Source: Callorhinus ursinus (taxonomy: Eukaryota; Chordata; Mammalia; Carnivora; Otariidae). Taken from it: a stretch of DNA of 64,000 nt. The notes beneath the pieces were generated by a model. The model was not told the DNA's origin and searched no databases. It worked only from the letters and a program-made list of their open reading frames with translations. Location: assembly GCF_003265705.1 (NCBI RefSeq), contig NW_020312867.1, forward strand, positions 9,337,228 to 9,401,227. Direction: 5' to 3'. Position numbers and translations under genes: made by a program. Of the stretch, positions 32,287 through 42,760 are shown one piece after another (position 1 is the first letter of the stretch; each line of letters starts with the position of its first letter).

Positions 32287-33213
32287 GCCGTCTTCACTCT
32301 GGGACCAAGGCTGTTCCTGCAGCCTCTGTTTGGAACATGGTCAGTAGGAGTGATAGAGGCAAATGAAAGATGGAGAATCATACTTACAAATTTGACCCGA
32401 AGCGATACCTTGGACCACAGCTCATTAGCAAATCAAGTCCCGTGGTCACTTCTGGGTTCAATAGGGTAGGGGCATATACCTACAGGGAGTGGCCACACAG
32501 GAGGGATGCTAGGAGAGCCAATGACCAAATGACACTACTACAAGGTCAAAAGGCCATAAACTGACTCTCCCCTAGCCCCGGTCCGGCTGTCGACTGGGAC
32601 TTCAGTGTGTTAGGATCTGGGGCCGGGCCCCGGCCATAAAACTAAAGGACACGTGCCGGTCCCTACACCTGCCGCACCATTAAGAACAAGCAGCAATACT
32701 GACTAAGAAAAACCTAACTCAGCTTAGAAAGACCAGGACTCTATCATGGGGGATCTAAAGCAATGAAGACAATGCTGCTCTTCAGAGCCTAAGGTGAAGT
32801 CTGAGCATCCAGCCAAGAAGCAACACTGTAGGCAAAGGGGACAGTGGGATCAAGTGAGAGAGGGAGGGAGCGGGGAGAAGGAGAGACAGAAAAGACCAGA
32901 AGAAATGGGTGATTTCCTAGAAGAATAGAAATAGCCTAAAATCAAGTAAAAAAAAAAAAAAAAGGAAAAATTGTTAACCAAAAAAGAAAACGAAAAGACA
33001 AAGACCTCTCCCAAAGGCCTTGGTCCCAGACAATTAAACTGGGCAATTCTAGTAAAACTTTGAGGAACAGGTCACTCTGTAATAAAGATTAAGAGCCCCA
33101 AAGCATTAAAACATGTTTCCTAACTCATTCATCAAGGACACCAAAAGTAAGCAAGGGCACTACAGGAAAAAAAAAACAGAGATCAATTCTACTTATAAAA
33201 CTATAAATCTTAA

Positions 33214-33417
33214 CCCGGGTGGCTCAGTCACTGAGCGTCTGCCTTCGGCTCAGGTCATGATCCCAGGGTCCTGGGATCGAGCCCCGCATCGGGCTCCCTG
33301 CTCAGCGGGAAGCCTGTTTCTCCCTCTCCCACTCCCCCTGCTTGTGTTCCCTCTCTCGCTGTCTCTCTCTCCCTCTCTCTGTCAAATAAATAAACAAGAT
33401 CTTAAAAAAAAAAAAAA
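33214..33417 (+). mobile_element. Can-SINE, 5' truncated
   Basis: A plus-strand element that lacks the first bases of the tRNA-like head and begins at CCCGGGTGGCTCAG. The body and tail are intact. Confidence 0.9.
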
Positions 33418-33419
33418 AA

Positions 33420-34228
33420 CTAGGTGCAAAAATCCTAAATAAACATCAGCAATCTGAATCCAGCTGTACCTTAAAGAAATAATAATACATCATTACCAAG
33501 CAGACTTTATCCCAGGAATGGACAAGACAGTTTAACATCAGAAAACCTACTGTGTGTGTGTGTGTAGACATGTGTGCCGAAATATCTGTATAAACCTTTG
33601 GTAAAATATTTCTACCTGAGAATCTCCTTATTCACATGTGACCCAACTGTTAACATTTTGCTGGACTGGCTTCATCACATCTATCCATCCACAAAGGTGG
33701 GTACACGGACACTCGGTGTAGCAAACCTTTCAACTTCTCTGCATGCATGTAAAATGTCATAAGAAAATGTTGGGGAAAAGATAGGATCCAAAAAGACTTA
33801 AATATTTACAATATATATAAATGACTGTAAAAAACCAACTTCAATCTGCCTATTGCTATTTCCCAGAGAAATCAATTTAATTATTTTCACTATCTTATTT
33901 TCCCAACAGTAAATAAATCTCTCTTACTCCATTATAAGAGACCTCAGGAATGAGAATTTATCTATGGCTATAAAGACAGTATAACATGAAATCTGCAGAA
34001 AACAAACATTTGTAGGCACAACTTGTGTCACAAAAACCTACACCTCAACACTATCACACGGACAGGATCCTCGGATCCTCGGGCAGTGCCATTTGATTGT
34101 TAACAGGTGTCTCAGAGATGGCAAATGATACAATTTATATACTGTGCATCCAGATTCATTTCACTGTCCTTTTCTGTTTGCCAAGTCCACTGTAACAAAT
34201 CTATTTCCTTATAAAAATACAAACATTT
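33420..34228. other. Former ZNF343 intron, no gene
   Basis: A/T-rich sequence with a short TG run at 33551-33566. The 34,068-34,082 area has a doubled GATCCTCG unit. No exon was recognised. Confidence 0.4.
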
Positions 34229-34470
34229 GGGGGCACCTGAGCAGCTCAGCCAGTTCAGCGTCTAACTCTGTTTCGTTCGGCGTCTAACTCTGTTTCAGCG
34301 TCTAACTCTGTTTCAGCTCAGGTCATGATCTCAGGCTCCTAGGATCCAGCCGCGTTGTGGGGCTCCCTGCTCAGCGGGGAGCCTGCTTCTCCCTCTCCCT
34401 CTGCCCCTCCCCCTGCTGGTGCTCTCTCACACTCTCAAATAAATAAAATCTTTAAAATAAATAAATAAAT
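34229..34470 (+). mobile_element. Can-SINE with internal triplication
   Basis: A plus-strand SINE in which the unit GCGTCTAACTCTGTTTC occurs three times (34258-34314) between the A-box-like and B-box-like parts. Other copies in the window have it once. Confidence 0.88.
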
Positions 34471-34775
34471 AAAAGACACTTTTAAAAAATCATAATTAGG
34501 TCGGGTTTTTTGTTTTGTTTTGTTTTTAAGATAAAAAAGCTAAACCATAAGGTTTAGAGGTGCATACTTAGGTGTCTGACCTTAGTGAAACTCAGGAAAA
34601 GCTTACTTTTGGAAGGAAGGGACAAAGTTGTGACTGGAATGAAACAAATGGGAGGAACATCTGGGGAGACCAACAAAGTTCACCTTTTTGCCCTGGGTGT
34701 TCACTTTCTTCTCATTCTATACTCTTTTGTGTGGCTTTGTTTCCTGTGTTGCATTTTATTTTATTTACTTATTTT

Positions 34776-35031
34776 TTAAAGCTTTTATTTATTTATTTGA
34801 GAGAGAGAGAATGAGAGAGGGAGAGAGAAAGAGAGCACATGAGAGGGGGGAGGGTCAGAGGGAGAAGCAGACTCCCTGCTGAGCAGGGAGCCCGATGCGG
34901 GACTCAATCCCGATGGGGGACTGGATCCCCATGCAGGACTGGATCCCCATGCGGGACTCGATCCCGGGACTCCAGGATCATGACCTGAGCCGAAATCGGT
35001 CACTTAACCAACTGAGCCACCCAGGCACCCC
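34776..35031 (-). mobile_element. Can-SINE with internal tandem repeats
   Basis: A minus-strand element flanked by CCTGTGTTGCATTTTA. Between about 34894 and 34970 a 20-base unit built on GACTGGATCCCCATGCGG is repeated about four times, making this copy longer than its relatives. Confidence 0.92.
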
Positions 35032-35039
35032 CCTGTGTT

Positions 35040-35770
35040 GCATTTTATAATAAAAAAGAAAACATATAATGGCACAAAAAATAAACCTGTGGTGTTAGGG
35101 CAGTAACAGACAGTAAATGGAACAGAACAGAGAGTCCATGTGTATTTGGGGGTTAATGTTTGGTGAACACAGTATCTCACACAGCCAAGAAAGGACAGCC
35201 TCTTCCCAGAGTTGAGACAAGCTGCTATCTGATTGGAAGTTAGATTCCTAGGTCACACCTTACATAAAAATAAATTCCAAGTATTGTAAGAGCTAAAGAT
35301 CAGAAACAAAAAATATAAACATTTAGAAACATATAGGAGAATATACGGAGGACCTTGGGGAAAGACCAAAGATCTTCAGAAAGAAAAAATATATATATAT
35401 GAAATCCAGAAGCCATTAAGGAAGAAGTGGATAAATCTGACTACATATGGATTAAATACTTCAATTTAACCAAAGACACCTTTAGGAGAGGTGGGGTGGC
35501 ATAAACATGTATGTATGTGTTTAATCTTTGAGTCTTTTCATAAAAACAAAATACTGGAAGGATACATAGAAAATTAATAAAACTGATTACCTATGGGAAA
35601 TAAACCTGTCTTTATTTACATTGGCATGAATGTGTCCTAGAATCCAAAAAACCAAAACAAAACTTAAAAAAATGAATTTAAATTTAGCAAGGTGGCAGGA
35701 TGTAAAGGGTCAACCTACAGACATCAATTATGCTTACAAATACTGATAGAAACAATTGGAAACTTACATT
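35040..35770. other. Former ZNF343 intron, no gene
   Basis: A/T-rich and without recognisable exons. A block near 35,340-35,480 resembles an old L1 piece, but I cannot place it firmly. Confidence 0.35.
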
Positions 35771-35777
35771 TATTTTT

Positions 35778-35980
35778 TTAAAAGATTTTATTTATTTGAG
35801 AGAGCGCACGTGCGCACACGAGTTGGGGGGAGGGCGGAGGAAAAGGGAGAGAATCTCAAGCGGACTCCATGCTAAGCATGGAGACTGATTCCGGGCTCGA
35901 TCTTACGTCCCCAGAGATCATGACCTATGCCAAAATCAAAAGTCAGATAAACTTAACCAACCGAGGCACCCAGATGCCCC
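35778..35980 (-). mobile_element. Can-SINE, older form
   Basis: A minus-strand diverged SINE. Its flanks share GGAAACTTACATTTA, with one mismatch in the right copy. Confidence 0.88.
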
Positions 35981-36629
35981 TGGAAACTTATATTTAAAAA
36001 GCATTTCCAAAAGCATCAAGAACCACAGATGCATAGGAAGAAACTTACAGAGAAATGTTGCTGGGGCAAGGATGGCGGCAACTGGTCTGGGGTAATAGTC
36101 TCCGTAAAGGCCCTGCCCTTATATCAGTGTTGGGATCCTAGGGAACCAAGCAAGGCCTCGGAGTCTCAACTGGGACATTGCAGCACACAAGAGGTCAGAA
36201 TAAGCAAAGGAAATTTGTCTGTGGTTTGGAGCTCAGAAAGCACCGTAGGAATGCAAAAGGTGGGTGGTCTGCGCCTGAAAGTGAGCTGTCAGGAGCCCGG
36301 AAGTCCTCTTTCTCCACCCAGTCCTCTCTGTGCAAACAGGGATATATAAGCAGGTGGTGAGGATGAAAGAGGCAGTGTGAGTTTCAGGACTGTCTCCTGG
36401 CCCCCAGATGCCAGGCTAGAAATCCCCAAGTTTAAATGAGGGATGCTTCTCTTCCTTCAAAGAAAAAAGAAAGGCTCAGATCTCTCAGAGAAGAATGTAA
36501 ACAGCTTCTAAGGGACATAGTCAGATGTGGGCATCAGACTACAACCTGCCCTGATATGCTCCTGTTAAATAGGGAATTAATCTTTTTTAATGCCTCTCGG
36601 CCTCAAGTTGTAATATTATCAGAAATAGT

Positions 36630-36800
36630 TAATATTCACTAAACCCTTACTATATACCAGAGACAATTCCAGGCACTGTACAAATTTTACCTGTTGAAGA
36701 CTCCATAAGCTAGGTCTTGTGATACATTGAGGCAGTTATAAATCTTGTTCAAGTTGACAAAGCTAGAAAGTTCCTAGATTTGAACTCTAGCTGTAGAGTG
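36630..36800 (+). repeat. MIR SINE fragment
   Basis: The order CTATATACCAGAGACAATTC, GCACTGTACAAATTTTAC, and the TTGACAAAGCTAGAAAGT block follows MIR. Confidence 0.65.
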
Positions 36801-37029
36801 CCAGGCCATTTGGGTCAGTGGTAATGTCAGCAGTGGTCTAGTCTAGCCCTGTGGGATGTAACAAGTGTTATCCACACACAGGGTTGAGGGGATGTCCTAC
36901 GAAACAAGACTGGCTGCCAATTAATAAATGTTGAATATAATGATAGGTCCACGAGGGTTCCTTGTACTATATTCTACCGGTAGGTTTACAATTTGTCCTT
37001 ACCAAAAAACCTAAAATAAAATTAAAGTC

Positions 37030-38231
37030 CTGACATCTGAACCCAGTCAGATGCCAGAAGTGATTTGGATAGTCGGCCAACAGCCCCCAAAGTTCCCCGC
37101 CCTACCTAATCCCACTAAGTTCCATGCCAGTGGTTTGACCCCCAACACACAAGGGGAAAGCAAAAAAGGGGTGATCCGCCAAAATGGCCATTCAAATTAC
37201 AACCAAACCCGAGATCTTTGCCACAAGGCAGCATGCCAAGAAAAACCTTGGGACAACAGGTCCCAGAGAAGCAGACCTGTCCCCACTCCAAAAACTGCTT
37301 AGATGCCAAGCCCCAGCAGTGCAGTGCACCGCACCATCACTGGAGGATGTTCATCCCAGGCCAAAACCTCCCCCACCCCCTAAAAGCCCCCAGGGACTCC
37401 AGACACTCCCCCATAACCTCCTAAGTGTATATCACCCACACCAAGCTCACCTCCACCCACCCCCCAACAAACCAAGGCACAGTGGAGCCTGAGACGCTCC
37501 GCACACACCCCGATTACGGGCCGGGAATAGTAAGCCCCACCAAAAGCAACCAACCCAAAACTTGACATTCACCATCAGTCCTAGGTTTCCACAACTCACA
37601 GAGCTGAAGACCCAAGGAAATGCTCCCTAGCCCAAACACACCTGGGCCTTTAAGGCCCGAGCCTCGCCTCCACCCCACCACGGGGGATGTTTGCTATCTG
37701 ACCCTGGCTGAACTCATCCCCACGCTCAAATAAACCGTGAGAATGCACGCTGGGGCCCCCCCATTCGGAAATTGTTTGGCCCAGAATATGTCCACCCCCT
37801 TCAAAAATAAAGTTATGGAGTTCCAAGTCACTCGCCCCAGCCGGGGAAGGGAGTTCCGCGCAGCGCCTCGCAATTCAGGGATTCCAGGCTGGCTGAGGGT
37901 CACTGGGTTCCCTCGCCCCAAACGCGCGCCCCCTCCTCCCAACAGGGACCCCCCCCCCCCCCCCGCCGGCCCGCGAAGCCCCCCCCTAGCCGGGTCCCTA
38001 ACCCTTGGCCCGCCCTTTGCCCACCCTCCTGGCCCCACTGGCACGCCTCGCTCACCGCCCGCGGCGGGGTCCGCCCAGCCAGCCCTTGGCCCTGGCCGGT
38101 CCTCGCCAGAACTATACTTCTCAGAATTCCATAACCACATCAAAACTAAGGTTGCTTTTTGCCTCTCCAAAGCATTAACATTAAGGCAGTTGTAAATTCC
38201 TTGAGGAATATCACACTCCGCCTGTCTCAGG
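37030..38231. repeat. LTR-like, C-rich sequence
   Basis: This block is C-rich, with a polyadenylation-type AATAAA near 37,730 and a poly-C run of about 18 at 37,949-37,967. Its right end (38,140-38,231) matches the inside of the nearby LTRs in the same minus orientation, including CATTAACATTAAG. It is probably a related LTR or ERV remnant, though its left edge is unclear. The CpG content at 37.8-38.1 kb could also suggest an island. Confidence 0.4.
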
Positions 38232-38603
38232 TGATGGGGTTTTGGAATATAGGTGAGGTTGGCTGGGGTGGGGCCCGGAGCCCAGGAGCAAGAAAGAATT
38301 CTTGAGAAGTCTTTGGTGCAAAATGGTGGTTTATTAAAGCCCGGGGATAGGACCCGTGGGCAGAAAGAGAGGCTGCCTTGGGGTTGTGAGGGGGGGGCTG
38401 ATGATATACTATGGGGTGGGGGTGGGGGAGGAAAAGGGAGGTTTTCAAAAGGATCTTCGTATGTTAAAGAAGACTCAACAGGATATCAGAGGCCTTGCCA
38501 TTGTCAAGTTAAGGTGGTTTTTTTCTCTCTAGCAAGGCATTACCAGTAAGATAGTCGGGACAGCATCAGTCAATGGGCTGCAGGTGATAAGGACATTTAA
38601 TAG
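38232..38603 (-). mobile_element. Truncated ERV LTR (copy A)
   Basis: It starts TGATGGGGTTTTGGAATATA and runs for about 370 bases with the same order of blocks as copies B and C: the polyadenylation region, the G-rich stretch and the CATTTAAT block. The match then stops, so the U3 end is missing. Confidence 0.85.
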
Positions 38604-39927
38604 TGACTGAAAGTGACTGTCAGGGTCCAAGTCAAGAGTCAGGTTTAGTGTGCAAGTTAGGGTCAGGGTCTGGGTCTAAACACGCTCTAACTCACAATAA
38701 GAAATTTCATCTGAAATGTTCCTGGACCTGAACCTGGACCTTAACTGAAGGTGTGGTTTTCTGCCTGTTTTCAATTATTCTGCTTATTTTCATATGGGTT
38801 TTAGCTCAGTCACCATAGGAAGTTACCTTAGCTATGAAAGCACTTCGGTTCAGGAAGGGGGATGTAGCCTCTGGGGTAACAGGTGACCGCTACAGCCCAA
38901 ATTGAGACTCAGACTCTGAAAGGGGAAGTGTGGACCTAGCCAGCAGGGCCTGTGGTGCGGTCTTTGCCTCTGTATGGAAAAGTAGGGTCTTAGGCTCTGG
39001 TGTGAGGAGTGGGACCTTCGTTCCTCAAATGGGAGATGGGGACTTAGTTTCTGAAGCTGAAATCTGGACTCAGTCTCTGGAGGGGGGAAGCAGGGACGTA
39101 GGTGCTGGTGGTCTCAATAAAAACGGCTTCTGTCTGGGGAAAAGAGGGGCCTTTATGCCAGACCTGAAGAGCTCCCCCTAGCGAGTGAGAGAAGCAGAAA
39201 ATTCTGAGATGAATGTGCTTCTGAGTTTGTTTGCATGGGTGAAGTTTACAAAGAACTTACGAAGCTTATAAGATTTGTTTGAAATGAATGAGTGGTTTTG
39301 AGCTTGATGTCACATAAACTCTTAGATACACTCTAAATTACTCTAAGAATGCCCTTTCAAGAACGCTTGAGTGGGGCTTGTGTTAACATTAACTTTTACA
39401 TATGAATTATCTTTAAGGGGCAGTAAGAAGTTTCATTTGAAATGAATGAGTGATTTGGACCTTGATTTCACCAAAAGTGCTTCGTATTGAATCTATTTAC
39501 TCTAATTCCTCCTAACAAGGTAGATCAAGGAATAATGACATATTCCCTAATACTGCTTAGATTTATCTAAATTGATTTTGACTCATTTTTTTCTTTCTCG
39601 CCATTAGACGTTTCCTTAGAGGGAAATGTCAGATTCTTAGCTTGTTTACAGACATATTGCTCGCTTATACGCATAGTTCAGTTTCACTTTATTTTCACTA
39701 ACTCAACGTGTTACTTTTGACTTACTTTACATATAACTGTGTGATGTGAAACTGTTTTTACTTGTGACGCTGTTTTTACTTAACCTACTTAATTTGCTCC
39801 AATTTGCACTAAGAACTTTGGAGGTGACGGTGTGTTTCTGAGCTTATTTGCACATGTAGAAATTTTTACATAGCACTTTAAAAAGCTCATACATTTGATC
39901 ACAAATGCGTGATTTTGAGCCTGATTT
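38604..39927. repeat. Diverged repeating units between LTR copies
   Basis: No gene. Short phrases recur with variation, such as TTTGAAATGAATGAGTG near 39,277 and 39,437, and TTCTGAG-TT-TTTGCA near 39,220 and 39,838. Related phrases continue at 40,600-40,760, beyond LTR copy B, which points to an old tandem or interspersed repeat into which the LTR inserted. Confidence 0.4.
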
Positions 39928-40541
39928 TGATGGGGTTTTGGAATATAGGTGAGGTTCAGTGGGGTGGAGTCCGGAGCTGAGGACTAAGAAAGAATTCTTG
40001 AGACATGTTTGATGCAAAATGGCGGAGCTGCTGCCCTAGGGTTGTGAGGGGTGGCTGATTATATACTATGGGGTTGGGGGCGGTAAGGAAAAGGGAGGTT
40101 TCAAGAGAACTTTCATATGCTAAAGAAGACTCACAGGATACCGGAGGCCTTGCCATTGTCAAGTTAAGGTTTGCCCCTCTAGTAAGGCATTAACATTAAG
40201 AAAGTTGGGAACTTCCTGGAGGAACATTGCATGCTGCCCACTTCAAGTATCTGTCCATGGGCCGCAGGTTATAAAGACATTTAATTGTATCTACATTTCC
40301 TTCTGGAAGCCAGGTTATTGATAGAAATGCTTTGTTCTTGTAAATGGATAAGACATTTGTAAACTGAGGGAGTAGTCGTGTCTTGGAGGATTGTGGTCTC
40401 TACAAGTTAACTATTTGTTTTCCTTTCCTTCGCTTTAGGGCAGCCAGGAGTGCCTAAGGAATGTCACATACATCCTGGGGGGGGGGGTTGTGGGGTGTCA
40501 GCTTCTGCTTTGTCCTCAGCTTGCCTTCTGTTCCCTCATCA
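39928..40541 (-). mobile_element. Solo ERV LTR (copy B)
   Basis: A complete minus-strand solo LTR. Its ends are the 5-base inverted repeat TGATG/CATCA, and a perfect 4-base target duplication ATTT lies at 39924-39927 and 40542-40545. A 4-base duplication is usual for gammaretrovirus-like ERV1 integrations. No internal viral genes remain. Confidence 0.93.
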
Positions 40542-40784
40542 ATTTCACAGAGATGCAATGTGTTCTAATTTCCCATAGGAAGTTAGGTTTAGGAATGCTA
40601 CTTAGATTTATCTTAATTTGTTTTAACTTGCAATAAGATACTTATTTTGAGATGTGTATTTCTGAGCTAATTTGTTAATTTGCCTTTCTGAACTGATGTG
40701 CTCTAGCTCCTGATAAGAAGTCCATATAGCTTAGTTAACTGCTTAATTACATTTATATTTGCTTGAACACAGAGTAAGAAGTGA

Positions 40785-40955
40785 CTTTTTTTTTTTTTAA
40801 TCAGAGAGAGAGAGAGAGAGAGCACAAGCAGGGGAAGTGGCAGGCAGAGGGAGAAGCAGGCTCCCCGCTGAGCAAGGAGCCCAGTGGGGAACCCCCAGGA
40901 TCATGACCTGAGCTGAAGGCAGCCACTCAACTAGCTGAACCACCCGGGCACCCTG
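40785..40955 (-). mobile_element. Can-SINE
   Basis: A minus-strand copy with the flanking repeat AGAAGTGACTTTT at both ends. Confidence 0.9.
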
Positions 40956-41072
40956 AGAAGTGACTTTTACCATAAAAACAAAACATAGTTCTGCTAGTCT
41001 GCATTAGACTTCCAACTTCCTAGTGAAAGCCTGTCCTGGGTTCTTATGTCACAACCAAAGCCATAGTAGAAC

Positions 41073-41702
41073 TGATGAGAGAACAGAAGGCAAGCTGAGG
41101 ACAAAGCAGAAGCTGACACCCCGTAACCCCCCCCCAACCATGGGATATATGTGACATTCCTCGGGCACTCCTGGCTGCCCTAAAGGAAAAACAAATAGTT
41201 AACTTGTAGAGACCACAATCTTGCAAGACCCGAGCCTCCCTCAGTTTACTTACAAAAGCCTTGGCAATAGCTCCCAGAAGGGAATGTAGATACAATTAAA
41301 TGTCTTTATAACCTGCAGCCCATCGACAGATACTTGAAGTGGGCAGAGTGTAATGTTCCTCCAGGAAGTTCCCAACTATCTTAATGTTAATGCCTTACTA
41401 GAGGGGTGAACAACCTTAACTTGACAATGGCAAGGCCTCCGGTATCCTGTGAGTTCTTCTTTAACATATGAAAATCCTTTTGAAAACCTCCCTTTTCCTT
41501 ACCCCCCACCCCCACCCCCACCCCATGGTATATAATCAGCCAACCCTCACAACCCCAAGGCAGCAGCTCTTTCTGCCCAGGGGTTTCGTCCCCGTTCTTT
41601 AATAAACCACCATTTTGCACCAAAGACGTCTCAAGAATTTTCTTGGTTGACAGCTCCGGACTCCACCCCACTGAACCTCACCTATATTTCAAAACCTCAT
41701 CA
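41073..41702 (+). mobile_element. Solo ERV LTR (copy C)
   Basis: A complete plus-strand solo LTR of 630 bases, TGATGAG...CTCATCA, with target duplication GAAC at 41069-41072 and 41703-41706. A TATATAA box lies at 41529-41535 and the AATAAA signal at 41601-41606, so the U3-R-U5 order is visible. It is an inverted copy of B, 530 bases away. Confidence 0.95.
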
Positions 41703-41711
41703 GAACGTTAT

Positions 41712-41857
41712 TGTATTTATTTATGTATTTATTTATTTATTTTTAAGTAGGCTCCCAGCGTGGAGCCCAGCATGGGGCTTGAACTCACTACCTTGAGATC
41801 GAGACCTGAGCTGAGATCAAGCGTCAGACACGACCGACTGAGCCACCGAGGTGCCCC
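41712..41857 (-). mobile_element. Can-SINE, old tRNA-derived form
   Basis: A minus-strand copy with an ATTT-rich tail at the left and a tRNA-like head ending GAGCCACCGAGGTGCCCC. It lacks the CT-rich body. Confidence 0.8.
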
Positions 41858-42090
41858 TAGAAAGTTGATTTCAGTCATCCACATAATTTGTTACTGTTTC
41901 AGGTTCTTCCTTTTGTTTTCCTATGAATTCTAAGGAAAATATATTTGGCAACTGAATTTCTTTGGGAATACCTAATAACCTAGCCCAGAAATCATCAGCC
42001 GAAATAAATAATCATTGACTACAGCAGCCAATATTAAAGCCTATTATTCTCTTATCTTGAGAAATTCTAATGTTAAGAATAAAAAAAATA

Positions 42091-42212
42091 GGGGTGCCTG
42101 GCTAGCTCAGTCGGAAGAGCATGCAACCCTTTATCTCAGGACCATGAGTTTGAGCTCCATGTTGGGTGTAGGGATTACTTAATAAAAACTTGAAAATAAA
42201 TAAAAATTAAAA
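42091..42212 (+). mobile_element. Can-SINE, short old form
   Basis: A plus-strand tRNA-like element (GGGGTGCCTGGCTAGCTCAG head) that goes straight to an A-rich tail without a CT body. It resembles the copy at 52.8 kb. Confidence 0.8.
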
Positions 42213-42344
42213 GCTACTTTTGAGATCCAAGATCTGAGCCTCTTTTAAATTATACCGCTCAGAGGCATCTACAGTTGCTCTAACAAGAAATGCTGACCTT
42301 GGCAAAGAATTGTGTGATTTTGAGGCTGTTTTCACACATGCCGG

Positions 42345-42760
42345 TTAGTACCTACCAGTGCTGCAGCTCGCCCGTCTCCCCAGACCTCTGCGGAGGCTGG
42401 TTCTGGTCCTGGCTCCCGGGTCGGTTCCCACTGCGCGCCCCTGCCCCTGAGCCCTGCGGTCTGCGCAATCGCCCGGCTTTGGTCGACAGGGGGCGCCCGA
42501 CGGACTAGCCAGGACTCGGGCAGGCCAACAGCTTCCCGGGCCACTTCTCACGTCGCAAGCGGGCGGATGGGAGAAGCCGCATGTGCCGGGCGACGCGAGA
42601 CCCCACCCGGCTCCCCCACTGGCCCACAGCGCCCTCCCCTACCTGGCCCGAGGTCTAAGGCGGGGACATGGGAGGAGCGCGGGGGTGCGGGGAGGACTTT
42701 TAGGGGGGACCTTCCTTACAGCAGACCCGGGAGGCCAACTTCCCCATTCTCCATTCAGAA
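42345..42760 (-). promoter_or_regulatory. CpG-rich block, probable former ZNF343 promoter
   Basis: About 400 bases are G/C-rich with frequent CpG, in contrast to the A/T-rich flanks. It lies upstream of the ZNF343 remnant on the minus strand and before TMC2, where the human ZNF343 start would be expected. No first exon can be proven. Overlapping open frames here are chance frames in G/C-rich DNA. Confidence 0.5.

Noticed and set aside
38232..40541. A provirus with LTR copies A and B as its two ends
   Set aside because: B has its own 4-base duplication on both sides, so it is a solo LTR. The sequence between A and B shows no gag, pol or env.
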